From Paenibacillus dendritiformis (GTDB lineage: Bacteria > Bacillota > Bacilli > Paenibacillales > Paenibacillaceae): a stretch of DNA of 64,000 nucleotides. Below are positions 52,923 to 61,991 of the stretch, one piece after another (position 1 is the first letter of the stretch; every line of letters begins with the position of its first letter). Position numbers and translations under genes: made by a program. The notes under the pieces were generated by a model. It was not told the DNA's origin and did no database searches. It saw nothing but the letters and a program-made list of their open reading frames with translations. The stretch lies in assembly GCF_945605565.1 (NCBI RefSeq), contig NZ_OX216966.1, positions 3,402,001 through 3,466,000 of the forward strand, written 5' to 3'.

Positions 52923-54365
52923 ATGCATTTGAAGCAAATTGACTTGTTCGATTTCGCCTTCAACAATGCGTCTATCGGGATGTCGATCGTCTCTCTGGAG
53001 GGCCGGTTCATTCAAGTCAACCGCGCCTTGTGCAGCATGCTCGGCTACGATGAGCGAGAACTGCTGGCATTGAATTTTCAGTCGATCACCCATCAGGATG
53101 ATCTCGAGGAAAACCTGGAGTACGTCTATCAGCTCCTCAACATGAAGATCGAAGCGTACCATATGGAAAAGCGGTACATACATAAGCAAGGGCATCCGGT
53201 GTGGTGTCTGGTGAACGTCTCCGTCGTGCACAACGAGAAAGGGGAGCCCATTTTTTTGTTCTCGCAGTTCCACGATATTACGGCCGAGAAAATGACGGAA
53301 ATCGCGCGGCGCAAAACGGAAAGCGTGCTGCGGGAGAAGGAAGAGTCGTTCCGCATCCTGCTGGAAGAGCTGCCGCTCGCCGTCATCATTACCCGGCACG
53401 GGATCTGCCAGTATGTCAACCGGGCGGGAATTCAACTCATCGGCGCGCGCGGCCCCGAGGAAATATTGGGCGTATCCACGAATGAGTTCGTCGATCCGAG
53501 CAATCATGACAAGATCGAGGACAGACGGCGAAGACACCGTCATGGGGGGAAGCTGGGCACGGTCAAATATAAGCTCCGCTGCTATAACGGAGAGATTAAA
53601 TTTGCGGAGGGCGTCTCGATACCGACAACCTTTCTCGGCGAAGAAGCGGTGATTGGCGTATTTCAGGATGTGACGGAGCGGAAGAAGGAAGAGGAACGCA
53701 TCATCCAGTCGGAGAAGCTGTCGATCGTCGGGCAGCTGGCGGCGGGAATCGCCCATGAAATACGCAACCCGATCACCTCGATCAATGGCTTTCTCAAATT
53801 GCTGCGATCCTTGAAGACCGAGAAGGAGCAATATTACGACATTATCGAATCGGAGCTGAAGAGCATTGAGATCATCTGCAACGAGCTGCTTATTTTGGCG
53901 AAGCCGAACCTGGTGACGACCCGGCGCACGAATCTGGTGCAGCTGCTGGAGCAGAGCATCGCGCTGATGAGTGCCCAGGCGACGATGAAGAACAGCACGA
54001 TTGACGCCGATCTTCCATCAGGGGAGATATGGCTGCACTGCGAGCCGAATCAGATCAAGCAGGTGTTCGTCAATGTAATTAAAAATGCGATCGAAGCGAT
54101 GCCGGACGGCGGACATATTTATATTGGCGCAACGGTGAGAGACGGATTCGCGCTCATTACGATTGAAGACGAGGGCTGCGGCATTCCCGCGGAGAAGCTG
54201 GAGATGCTGGGCCAGCCGTTCTATACGACGAAGGATTCCGGAACGGGTCTCGGCCTGATGGTCAGTTACAACATTATGGAGAATCACGGCGGGAGCATAT
54301 CGGTGGACAGCCTGCCGCAGCAGGGGACGACATTTACGGTGGCGCTACCCATCCTCGATGAGTAG
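52923..54365 (+). CDS. Soluble PAS-domain histidine kinase (sporulation-kinase-like)
   Basis: 480 residues without membrane helices: PAS 1 (FDFAFNNASIGMSIVSLEGRFIQVNRALCSMLGY), PAC segment, PAS 2 (LPLAVIITRHGICQYVNRAGIQLIGARGPEEILG), HisKA with phosphoacceptor His in IAHEIRNPITSINGFLKLL, and HATPase_c with NAIEAM, DEGCGIP and GTGLGLMV. This layout matches the KinA/KinE-type kinases feeding the Spo0 phosphorelay. ATG 52923 follows GAAAGGGG. No partner regulator is adjacent, as is usual for these orphans. A promoter-like TACAAT lies near 52758. Confidence 0.87.
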   Translation: MHLKQIDLFDFAFNNASIGMSIVSLEGRFIQVNRALCSMLGYDERELLALNFQSITHQDDLEENLEYVYQLLNMKIEAYHMEKRYIHKQGHPVWCLVNVSVVHNEKGEPIFLFSQFHDITAEKMTEIARRKTESVLREKEESFRILLEELPLAVIITRHGICQYVNRAGIQLIGARGPEEILGVSTNEFVDPSNHDKIEDRRRRHRHGGKLGTVKYKLRCYNGEIKFAEGVSIPTTFLGEEAVIGVFQDVTERKKEEERIIQSEKLSIVGQLAAGIAHEIRNPITSINGFLKLLRSLKTEKEQYYDIIESELKSIEIICNELLILAKPNLVTTRRTNLVQLLEQSIALMSAQATMKNSTIDADLPSGEIWLHCEPNQIKQVFVNVIKNAIEAMPDGGHIYIGATVRDGFALITIEDEGCGIPAEKLEMLGQPFYTTKDSGTGLGLMVSYNIMENHGGSISVDSLPQQGTTFTVALPILDE

Positions 54366-54570
54366 AGACGGCGGCGGCTTGAGCGGAGCCGTGAGCAGAG
54401 CAGATCCGATAGGGCAGAGACGAAGCACTTCCGAAGCGCAGGGATGGATACGCGCCGACGGGGGTGCTTTTTGCCGCAATCGCGCATCGAGGACTAGTTC
54501 AAATTTCATCTATCCGTTATATTGATATAGTGTACTGCCATTTTTGTAAAAATAGGCTAGAAAATGCGAG

Positions 54571-56190
54571 GTGACCAAGATAGCACACGGTCTCAAACCA
54601 TTCTTTTTTCCCAATCGGCCTTATCAATTAAAGACGCTTATCCTGCTGCTAGTCACTGTCGTGGTGGCGCTGTCTCTCGTGTTGACCGGGATCCTTATCG
54701 CGAACGACTATGCGGCCGCAACCCAGAGAAGCCAGGAAAAGAGGGCGCAAGCCATTGCAAGCGCGGTCGGCCAGACGCCGACCATTCTGGACAGCCTGCG
54801 CAACGGAACCTATGGCGGCCCCGTCCAGACTTATACGATGAAGGTGAAAGCGGATACAAACGTCGAGTATATCGTGGTCATGGATATGAACAGCGTTCGC
54901 CTGTCTCATCCCAATGAAGAGATGATTGGCCGCACGTTTGTCGGAGGAGACGAAGGGCCGGCCCTGGAAGGGAAAAGTTACACGTCAGTGGCTATCGGTA
55001 CGTTAGGAGAGTCGATGCGCGCCTTTATGCCGATCTGGGACGGAGGAGAGCAGCTTGGCGCCGTGGCGGTCGGGATAGCCAAGGATAAAATCAATGACGC
55101 GGTATGGCGCAGTCAACAGATCATCCTTCTCGGCATGGGGGTGGGCTTGGCGGCAGGCTTGATCGGGGCGCTGCTGCTGGCGCAAAAGGTCAAGCGTTCG
55201 ATGCACGGCCTGGAGCCGGTTGAAATCGCGAAGCTGCTGGAGGAAAAGGAAGCGATGCTCGCTTCCGTTCGCGAAGGAGTCGTCGCGGTGGATGAAAAGG
55301 GGATCATGGTGGTAGCCAATCGGGCAGCACGAGAGATGTTCAAGCGGGCGGGGCTTCCTCCCGATCCGATTGGAAAACATGTGCGGGATTGCATGCCTGA
55401 ATCCAAGCTGCAGGATGTTCTGATTCACCACAGAGTAGAGCTGGACCAGCAGCAAACATTGAACAATCTGGAGATCGTCGTGAACTGCGTTCCTGTCAAG
55501 GCTGCCGGCAAACTGGTAGGGGCATTGGCTACGTTCCGGGACAAAACGGAGCTGACGAGAATGCTGGAGCAATTATCGGGCGCCAAAAATTATGCGGAAA
55601 GTCTCAGGGTCCACACTCATGAGTTCATGAATAAGCTTCATGTCATATCAGCCATGGTGCATACGGAATCATACAAGGAGCTTCAGGCGTATATCAAGCG
55701 GATTTCCAATCATTATCAAAAGGATGTGGGCTGGGTCTCCAGCCATGTGAAGGACCCGGTGATAGCTGGATTTTTGCTGAATAAGCTCAGCTTCCTGCAG
55801 GAGCATGACGTCGAAGTGACGCTGACAGGACGGGAAGCGTGGCCCTCCATTGCACGGCCGGAGGTTCTTGACGCGCTGATCACGATAATCGGCAATTCTC
55901 TGGACAACGCTTATGAAGCGATAGCCGGGCAGGAGGAAAAAGAAGTCATGGTTGAGCTGTCTTCCACAATGGAAGGCTGGCTGGAATGGACGGTGCGGGA
56001 TAATGGTCCGGGTCTGGCGGAGGAGCTTGCCGGAGAGATCAGAAAAGGGAACTCCACCAAAGGAGAGGGACGGGGCTACGGCCTGCATCTGATCCACACA
56101 GCGGCGGCAGACACAGACGGAACGGTACATATATCTTCAAGGAAAGGAGACGGGATGACATTGACGGTGCGCATTCCATACCAGGCATGA
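54571..56190 (+). CDS. DcuS/CitA-type sensor histidine kinase
   Basis: 539 residues: transmembrane helix about 22-44, extracytoplasmic PASp sensor of about 130 residues (VEYIVVMDMNSVRLSHPNEEMIGRTF is the CitA/DcuS signature), second helix about 180-203, cytoplasmic PAS, then the SPOB-type kinase core with phosphoacceptor His in RVHTHEFMNKLHVISAM and ATPase motifs NSLDNAYEA, DNGPGL and GRGYGLHLI. The GTG start at 54571 has only a weak GCGAG site, and no better start is visible. It should sense C4-dicarboxylates or citrate for the downstream symporter. Confidence 0.92.
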   Translation: MTKIAHGLKPFFFPNRPYQLKTLILLLVTVVVALSLVLTGILIANDYAAATQRSQEKRAQAIASAVGQTPTILDSLRNGTYGGPVQTYTMKVKADTNVEYIVVMDMNSVRLSHPNEEMIGRTFVGGDEGPALEGKSYTSVAIGTLGESMRAFMPIWDGGEQLGAVAVGIAKDKINDAVWRSQQIILLGMGVGLAAGLIGALLLAQKVKRSMHGLEPVEIAKLLEEKEAMLASVREGVVAVDEKGIMVVANRAAREMFKRAGLPPDPIGKHVRDCMPESKLQDVLIHHRVELDQQQTLNNLEIVVNCVPVKAAGKLVGALATFRDKTELTRMLEQLSGAKNYAESLRVHTHEFMNKLHVISAMVHTESYKELQAYIKRISNHYQKDVGWVSSHVKDPVIAGFLLNKLSFLQEHDVEVTLTGREAWPSIARPEVLDALITIIGNSLDNAYEAIAGQEEKEVMVELSSTMEGWLEWTVRDNGPGLAEELAGEIRKGNSTKGEGRGYGLHLIHTAAADTDGTVHISSRKGDGMTLTVRIPYQA

Positions 56191-56921
56191 TTCAGGTCTT
56201 GATTATTGAAGATGATCCGATGGTAGCGAAGTTCAACGGGATGTATGTCGACAAGGTGCCGGGCTTCGCATTGGCGGGAACGGCTGACGGAGTAGAAGCA
56301 GGCTGGGAGATTCTACAGAGCAGAAAAATCGATTTAGTGTTGCTTGATGTGTATATGGCGAACAAGAACGGACTGGATTTGCTCGTCGATGCAAGGAAAG
56401 CCAATCTTGCTGTTGATGTTATCGTGGTCTCCTCTGCGAATGACCACGCTTCCGTACAAACGGCTCTTCGTTACGGGGCCGTTGACTACTTAATCAAGCC
56501 CTTTGATTTTGAGCGGTTCCGGGAGGCGCTCATGCGGTACAAGTATAGATGCATCCATATCCGGAAGGAAGGAATTCAGCAAAAAGAGCTTGATGCGTTG
56601 TTTCATCAGGGCGGCGGGAACCAAGGCTGGGCTGGGGAGAGCCTGCCTAAAGGGATTACGAAAGAAACGTTTCTTCGCGTCCTGCGCGAGATTAACAAGC
56701 TGGAGGGCTGGTTCTCCACGGCCGAATTGGCTGAATTGACGGGGATATCAAGAGTGTCTCTACGCAAATACTTGCGTTTCCTGGAGGAAAACAACACACT
56801 GCTCAGCGATGTCAGCTATCAAGGCAACGGCCGCCCGCTCCAGCAGTATAAGCTCAGCGCAGAGGGGCTGGATTACGTGCTTTCCATTTTGCACAAAAGA
56901 AATAAAGTTCCGGTTGAATAG
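56187..56921 (+). CDS. DcuR/CitB-type response regulator
   Basis: 244 residues: receiver with IIEDDPMVA, phosphoacceptor Asp in DLVLLDVYMANKNGLDLL and switch Lys in YLIKPFDFERF, then a linker and the CitB-family HTH (WFSTAELAELTGISRVSLRKYLRFLEE). ATG overlaps the kinase stop (ATGA). With the kinase it should activate the symporter gene 144 bp downstream. Confidence 0.93.
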   Translation: MIQVLIIEDDPMVAKFNGMYVDKVPGFALAGTADGVEAGWEILQSRKIDLVLLDVYMANKNGLDLLVDARKANLAVDVIVVSSANDHASVQTALRYGAVDYLIKPFDFERFREALMRYKYRCIHIRKEGIQQKELDALFHQGGGNQGWAGESLPKGITKETFLRVLREINKLEGWFSTAELAELTGISRVSLRKYLRFLEENNTLLSDVSYQGNGRPLQQYKLSAEGLDYVLSILHKRNKVPVE

Positions 56922-56951
56922 CTCGTTCGCTCTGGCGGCGAGCTTTTTTTT
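56920..56951 (+). terminator. Terminator of the DcuSR-like operon
   Basis: AGCTCG / CGAGCT stem, 13-base loop, then eight T. Confidence 0.8.
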
Positions 56952-57035
56952 CATTCCGGGCACTTTTTTTAGTTACAAAAGCCCTGATAATAGTTAAAAA
57001 ACATATACGGATAGACAAATCTGTAAGAGAATTGA

Positions 57036-57049
57036 CGAAAGCGCTTACA
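57036..57049 (+). promoter_or_regulatory. Catabolite-responsive element (cre)
   Basis: CGAAAGCGCTTACA matches the TGWAARCGYTWNCA consensus at 13 of 14 positions, 16 bases before the symporter start. Binding of CcpA there would block transcription when preferred sugars are present. Confidence 0.65.
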
Positions 57050-57064
57050 AATGGGGGATGATTG

Positions 57065-58702
57065 ATGAAACAAATGGTTGTATCCGCTTGGCGCAGCCTG
57101 TGGGCACAGCATAAGCGAACGAAACAGATATTGACGGTATCCGGCCAGGCAACAGATCAGGGAGGCATTCAACCTGGCGTCAAGTCCAACAAACCGTATG
57201 CCAAAGCTCAGCTTGTTGGATTTATATTGGGACCTGTTTTGTTTATGTTGACGATGTTATTTTTTCAACCCGAGGGATTGTCTGCGGAAGGGAAATCCGT
57301 GCTCGCCGTGACGCTATGGATTGCGGTATGGTGGATTACCGAGGCGATTCCGATACCGGCGACTTCTCTGCTGCCGCTCATACTGCTTCCTGTCACGGGA
57401 GCGATGCAAGGCAATGTGGTCGCCTCATCCTACGGCAACGATATTATTTTCTTGTTCCTGGGCGGCTTTTTTATCGCCACCGCGATGGAAAAGTGGAATT
57501 TGCACAAAAGAATGGCCCTGTCGATTATCTCGGTAATCGGTACAAGCACACAGCGCATCCTGCTAGGCTTTATGGCCGCAACCGGGTTTTTGTCGATGTG
57601 GGTGTCCAATACGGCAGCCGTGATGATGATGGTCCCGATGGGATTGGCGATTACGGCCCAGATTGCGAGTACATTGGCAGGCAAGCCGGAAGAAGAGGAG
57701 CTGCCGAAATTTGAGAAGTCCCTTATTTTTGGCATCGGCTATGCAGGGACCATCGGCGGGCTCGGAACACTGATAGGCACTCCGCCCAACATTATTCTTG
57801 TCGCCCAGATGAATGAGTTATTCGGCATTACCATCTCCTTTGCTCAGTGGATGCTGTTTGCCGTTCCCGTCGTCCTGCTCATGCTCTTTTTTACCTGGCT
57901 TTATTTGGGGAGAATGAAGTTCAGAACATCGATCCGCCAGCTTCCGGGCGGAAGAGAGTTAATTCAGAGCGAGCGCAGCAAGCTTGGCAACACCTCCTTT
58001 GAAGAGGGCATGGTTGGCCTAGTCTTCGTACTTGCTGCCTTTATGTGGATCACGCGCGAGTTTTTATGGGTAGACGGCGGTTTGTTCATGCCCATCCCCG
58101 GCATCTCGGACGGGATGATTGCGATTATGGCCGCAGCCCTTTTGTTTATCATTCCGGCCAAAGCAGAATCAAGCTCCCGCATTTTGAATTGGAGCGATTC
58201 CAAGGACATTCCATGGGGCGTGCTCCTTCTCTTTGGAGGCGGGCTGGCGATTGCGGCAGGCTTCCGTTCCAGCGGTCTGTCTGACTGGATGGGAGAACAA
58301 TTGACGATGCTTGACGGTTTCCATCTTATTGTCATTATTTCATGCGCTACGCTTCTCATTATGATGATGACCGAGATCACGTCCAATACGGCAACCGCGA
58401 CGATGATCTTGCCTGTCGTGGCCGCGCTCGCGATCGCCCTTGGCATTCATCCGTTCGCTCTTATGATCCCTTGCGCCATGGCGGCCAACTGCGCCTTCAT
58501 GCTGCCTGTCGGCACGCCGCCCAATGCGATCATATTCGGTACGGGCAAATTAAAGATTATAGATATGGTCCGGGCCGGTTTTTCCGTTAACGTATTCGCC
58601 ACGCTCATCATTATCCTTGCCGTCTATTATTTGCTGCCGATCGTCTTCGGGATTGATCTCAACGTTATTCCTGAAAATCTCTTGACCAAGGCGCAGGGCT
58701 AG
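57065..58702 (+). CDS. DASS family sodium/dicarboxylate symporter
   Basis: 545-residue transporter of the SdcS/NadC family with 11-12 helices. Two Ser-Asn-Thr motifs mark the substrate and sodium sites (MWVSNTAAVMMMVPM and TEITSNTATATMILP), together with GTLIGTPPNIILV and MLPVGTPPNAIIFG. It imports succinate, fumarate or malate. ATG 57065 is preferred over the TTG one codon before. Placed after a DcuSR-like pair and a cre site, so induction by dicarboxylates and glucose repression are expected. Confidence 0.93.
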   Translation: MKQMVVSAWRSLWAQHKRTKQILTVSGQATDQGGIQPGVKSNKPYAKAQLVGFILGPVLFMLTMLFFQPEGLSAEGKSVLAVTLWIAVWWITEAIPIPATSLLPLILLPVTGAMQGNVVASSYGNDIIFLFLGGFFIATAMEKWNLHKRMALSIISVIGTSTQRILLGFMAATGFLSMWVSNTAAVMMMVPMGLAITAQIASTLAGKPEEEELPKFEKSLIFGIGYAGTIGGLGTLIGTPPNIILVAQMNELFGITISFAQWMLFAVPVVLLMLFFTWLYLGRMKFRTSIRQLPGGRELIQSERSKLGNTSFEEGMVGLVFVLAAFMWITREFLWVDGGLFMPIPGISDGMIAIMAAALLFIIPAKAESSSRILNWSDSKDIPWGVLLLFGGGLAIAAGFRSSGLSDWMGEQLTMLDGFHLIVIISCATLLIMMMTEITSNTATATMILPVVAALAIALGIHPFALMIPCAMAANCAFMLPVGTPPNAIIFGTGKLKIIDMVRAGFSVNVFATLIIILAVYYLLPIVFGIDLNVIPENLLTKAQG

Positions 58703-58782
58703 GTTTCTAAAATGCAGAAAACGAAAATATAATGAGATGCAATGAGGGGAAACCAAGGCTGTCAGGCCAAGGAGGACATGGG

Positions 58783-59610
58783 ATGAAGAACTATGTCGGC
58801 ATTGATATTGGCGGGACGAAAATGCATATGATGGCGGAGCTGGAGAATGGTTGGGCCGAGCATACGGTGCCGACCGGAAGCGGCTGCACGCTGGAGCGTC
58901 TCCGGGAGGAGATTGGGTCTTTTCTCTCGCGGCTCCCTTATCGGCCGGACGGGATTGGAATCGGTGTCGTCGGCCTCGTCGAGGGCCACAGCCGAATCCA
59001 ATTCAGCGATATGCGGGCGCTTAGCGGCATCGCTGCGGAAGAACTCGTTAACGGCGCTGCGCCTGTGGCGTTAATCAATGATGTCAAGGCTGCCACCTTG
59101 TCCGAAGCCGCTCATCATCCGGACAGCGATACGGTGGCGGTCATTATGGCGGGCACCGGCATTGCGGTGGGCGTCGTCTCCGGCGGGCAGCTGCTGCAGG
59201 GAGCGCGCGGCTGGTCGGGCGAGCTCGGCTATATGATGTTCCCCGTCGGCGAGCGGGTGCAGAAGCTCGATGAGCTGGCCGGAGGCGCGGCGATCCTGCG
59301 TCAGGCCGGAATCGGCATTGACATCTTCCTGCGGAAGCTGGAGGAGGGAGACAGCGAAGCGCAGGCCGTCATCGATCGGGCGGGCTTCTACTTCGGGCTC
59401 GCCTTCACGAATGTCATCCATCTGTACAACCCGGATACAATTGTGATAGGCGGCAGCACACCGAGATTCAAGGGCTATATGGATGCGGCATTGGCTGCAG
59501 TCAAGGCCCATACGCTGTCCGATCACGCGGCGGTCTGCTCCATCGTGGAGGCCAGAGAGCCGAAGCGCGCGGTCGCCCTTGGCGCCAGAGCGTTCATCAG
59601 CCGCTTGTAA
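58783..59610 (+). CDS. ROK family sugar kinase
   Basis: 275-residue ASKHA-fold kinase: phosphate 1 loop YVGIDIGGTKMH, LINDVKAATLSEA (catalytic Asp region), MAGTGIAVGVV, GARGWSGELGYMMF, IVIGGSTPRF. It lacks the CxCGxxGC zinc motif that follows GE-G-H in most ROK kinases; here the segment is YMMFPVGERVQKL. Substrate is probably a hexose or amino sugar. AAGGAGG precedes ATG 58783. Single gene with its own terminator. Confidence 0.87.
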   Translation: MKNYVGIDIGGTKMHMMAELENGWAEHTVPTGSGCTLERLREEIGSFLSRLPYRPDGIGIGVVGLVEGHSRIQFSDMRALSGIAAEELVNGAAPVALINDVKAATLSEAAHHPDSDTVAVIMAGTGIAVGVVSGGQLLQGARGWSGELGYMMFPVGERVQKLDELAGGAAILRQAGIGIDIFLRKLEEGDSEAQAVIDRAGFYFGLAFTNVIHLYNPDTIVIGGSTPRFKGYMDAALAAVKAHTLSDHAAVCSIVEAREPKRAVALGARAFISRL

Positions 59611-59623
59611 TGCTTGTTGACTG

Positions 59624-59654
59624 AACCGGTTCCTTCGCGGAGCCGGTTTTTTGT
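59624..59654 (+). terminator. Terminator of the ROK kinase gene
   Basis: AACCGGTTCC / GGAGCCGGTT stem then TTTTT. Confidence 0.8.
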
Positions 59655-59717
59655 GCACTTGCCGGGGACGCGGGAGTGCCAGCCTTTGCGATTGGGGGCA
59701 GCGGAAGCGGGGCACAC

Positions 59718-59759
59718 TTGACAGAAGGAGATAAATATAATATCTTTAATTCGAGATAT
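59718..59759 (+). promoter_or_regulatory. Promoter with MhqR-type operator
   Basis: TTGACA (59718-59723), 17-bp spacer, TATCTT (59741-59746). The -10 is embedded in ATATCTTTAATTCGAGATAT (59740-59759), an inverted repeat close to the MhqR box (TATCTCGA/TCGAGATA). A repressor bound there would block the promoter. MhqR itself is not in the window. Confidence 0.65.
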
Positions 59760-59805
59760 TAACCACCACAATTGATTTATACTGAGATAAAAAGGAGAGA
59801 TCCAT

Positions 59806-60756
59806 ATGACTTTGCATACGGCAGGCATTCATCATATTACCGCGTTTGCCCGCGATCCGCAGGCGAACGTTGACTTTTATGCCGGTGTTCTCGGCTTGCG
59901 GCTCGTCAAGAAGACGATTAATTTCGATGCGCCGGAAGTATACCATTTGTATTTCGGCAATGAGGTTGGCGGTCCGGGGACGATCATTACGTTCTTCCCG
60001 TGGCCGGATTCCCGCAGAGGCCGCATCGGAGGCGGCCAGGTCGGCATGACGACGTATGTCGTTCCGCCGGGGGCGCTCGACTTCTGGGAAGCGCGGCTGA
60101 GACGGTTCGGGATTTCCGTCATGACTGGCCGCCGCTTCGGGGAGAACTACGTGCAATTTACCGACAATGAAGGCTTGCGGCTGGAACTGGTGGAGCGGGA
60201 GGAAGGTCCCGCCAGCCAATGGTCGTTCGGCGGAATTCCGGCGGACAAAGCGATCAAGGGCTTCGGGGGAGCGGTTCTGTTCAGCATGCATGCCAATGAG
60301 ACGATGAGCGTGCTGGAGCATGTGCTCGGCTTGACCCGGGTAGGCGAGGATGCCGGATTCGTCCGCTTCCGGGCGGCCGGGGAGCTCGGCAATCTGATCG
60401 ATATTCCGAAGTCGGACATGGAGCCGGGAGCGGGGGGCGCGGGGACCGTGCACCATATCGCCTGGCGGGCCCGCGATGATGAGGAGCATGCGGAGTGGAG
60501 AAGCAAGGTGGAGCAGAGCGGCTATCATCCGACGCCGATCGTCGACCGCCAATATTTCAACGCCGTTTATTTCCGCGAGAGCGGCGGGATTCTGTTCGAG
60601 ATTGCGACGGATCCGCCGGGCTTTACCCGCGATGAACCGTTCGAGTCGCTGGGAGAGAGTCTGATGCTGCCGGAATGGTTCGAGCCGCACCGCACCCAGA
60701 TTGAAGCGAATCTGCTGCCGATCGAAGTAAGACCGCTCAAGGAGGGAGAAGCATGA
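59806..60756 (+). CDS. Ring-cleaving dioxygenase, MhqE/MhqO type
   Basis: 316-residue vicinal-oxygen-chelate dioxygenase with two glyoxalase-like modules; it opens hydroquinone or catechol-like rings in quinone detoxification. Metal ligands are the paired His in GIHHITAFARDP (9-10), His in GTVHHIAWRARDD and Glu in GILFEIATDPPGF. ATG follows AAGGAGAG. The adjacent MhqD-like hydrolase, overlapping by four bases, reproduces the B. subtilis mhqED (yodED) arrangement, and an MhqR-type operator lies upstream. Confidence 0.9.
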   Translation: MTLHTAGIHHITAFARDPQANVDFYAGVLGLRLVKKTINFDAPEVYHLYFGNEVGGPGTIITFFPWPDSRRGRIGGGQVGMTTYVVPPGALDFWEARLRRFGISVMTGRRFGENYVQFTDNEGLRLELVEREEGPASQWSFGGIPADKAIKGFGGAVLFSMHANETMSVLEHVLGLTRVGEDAGFVRFRAAGELGNLIDIPKSDMEPGAGGAGTVHHIAWRARDDEEHAEWRSKVEQSGYHPTPIVDRQYFNAVYFRESGGILFEIATDPPGFTRDEPFESLGESLMLPEWFEPHRTQIEANLLPIEVRPLKEGEA

Positions 60757-61364
60757 GACATCTGTACGAAAAAGGGACGGATGAATCAGCGCCAACGCTG
60801 GTGCTGCTGCACGGGACGGGCGGTTCGGAGCGCGATCTGGTGCCGCTGGCCCGGATGATCTCGCCGGGATCGGCGGTGCTCAGCCTGCGCGGCAATGTGT
60901 TGGAGAATGGAATGCCGCGCTTCTTCCGGCGGCTGGCGGAAGGCGTCTTCGACGAAGAGGATCTTCTGTTCCGGACGGGAGAGGTGAACCAATTCCTGGA
61001 TCAAGCGGCGGAACAGTACGGGTTCGATCGGCGCAATCTCGTGGCCGTCGGATATTCCAATGGCGCGAATATCGCCGCCAGCCTGCTGTTCCATATTCAA
61101 GAGGCATGGGCCGGCGCCATTCTCCATCATCCGATGGTTCCGCGCCGCGGCGTCGTGCTGCCCGAGCTGAGCGGGATCCCTGTCTTTATCGGGGCTGGCA
61201 AGAACGACCCGATCTGCTCGCCGCAGGAGACGGAAGAGCTGGAAGGGCTGCTGCGCGGAGCGGGCGCCGACGTCACCGTTCATTGGGAGCGCTACGGCCA
61301 TCAGTTGACCTCGACTGAGGCGGAGGCGGCAGCGGATTGGTTCCGCGACAAGTTTTTGACGTAA
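60753..61364 (+). CDS. mhqD: Carboxylesterase/phospholipase-type hydrolase, MhqD type
   Basis: 203-residue soluble alpha/beta hydrolase: LVLLHGTGGSERDLVPLA (oxyanion loop), nucleophile Ser102 in VGYSNGANIAAS, acid Asp in GAGKNDPICSP and His in RYGHQLTSTE. This is the MhqD/YtpA-like group acting with the ring-cleaving dioxygenase in quinone stress. ATG overlaps the dioxygenase stop by four bases (ATGA). Confidence 0.85.
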   Translation: MRHLYEKGTDESAPTLVLLHGTGGSERDLVPLARMISPGSAVLSLRGNVLENGMPRFFRRLAEGVFDEEDLLFRTGEVNQFLDQAAEQYGFDRRNLVAVGYSNGANIAASLLFHIQEAWAGAILHHPMVPRRGVVLPELSGIPVFIGAGKNDPICSPQETEELEGLLRGAGADVTVHWERYGHQLTSTEAEAAADWFRDKFLT

Positions 61365-61401
61365 TGGAATAGCGGAATGGCATATCGATAAATGCGCAAA
61401 T

Positions 61402-61445
61402 GGGGCTGTCTTAGAAGTAGTGTTAAGCTACCGTGAGACAGCCCC
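61402..61445. repeat. Hairpin element GGGGCTGTCT...AGACAGCCCC (copy 2)
   Basis: Same stem arms as the element at 30051-30095, again just after a stop codon. The following sequence also shares GCCGAAA, GAAAATGCAGTTTT and TGACG blocks (61849-61890) with 30115-30160, so the two loci carry one repeat family. Confidence 0.7.
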
Positions 61446-61575
61446 AACCTGTGAAAACAGTACTGCGTTTTGCTGAACATGCTTAATTATTCATAATTTC
61501 ATTTATTCGAGGTGAAGGTGGATTCGATTTGTTCGTTTGGCTGATTTGGTGCTGTCTGATTCCACTCTGTTTCGA

Positions 61576-61784
61576 GTCTACTTTGATTCTACTTCGGTTC
61601 TACTTCGGTTCTGCTTCGATTCTACTTCGATTCAACTTCGGTTCTGCTTCGATTCTGCTTTGGTTCTGCTTTGATTATACCTCGACTCTACTTCGGTTCA
61701 ACTTCGGTTCAACTTCGATTCTACTTCGGTTCTACTTCGATTCAACTTTCACTCTGCTCCAGCCCTGCCTTGAGTCTGCTTCTG
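61576..61784. repeat. 11-bp tandem repeat, 19 units
   Basis: Degenerate TTCTACTTCGG/A units run with an exact 11-bp period for 209 bp (variants TTCAACTTCGG, TTCTGCTTCGA). Because 11 is not a multiple of three, all plus frames cycle through the same 11-residue set and stay open, so the apparent 146-residue frame (61529-61969) is a by-product. The array separates two parts of the repeat family seen at 30 kb. Confidence 0.75.
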
Positions 61785-61991
61785 CTTCACTCTGCCTTCC
61801 GCTCTATCTCGATTCTGCTTCCGCTTTTGCTTCTCGCCGCTCGACTTGCCGAAATACTGCGAAAATGCAGTTTTTCCTTATGACGCTTCCTCTGTTACAG
61901 GGATTCCTGCAAAACCGGCTAGGCCCCCTATATCCGGAGTCATGCCCACCAAAAAATATGCGTTCTTAGAATTGCTTCCTATTTCGCGTAA

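Noticed and set aside
61529..61969. 146-codon frame of hydrophobic repeats
   Set aside because: Explained by the 11-bp tandem repeat, which keeps several frames open; it ends inside the IS.
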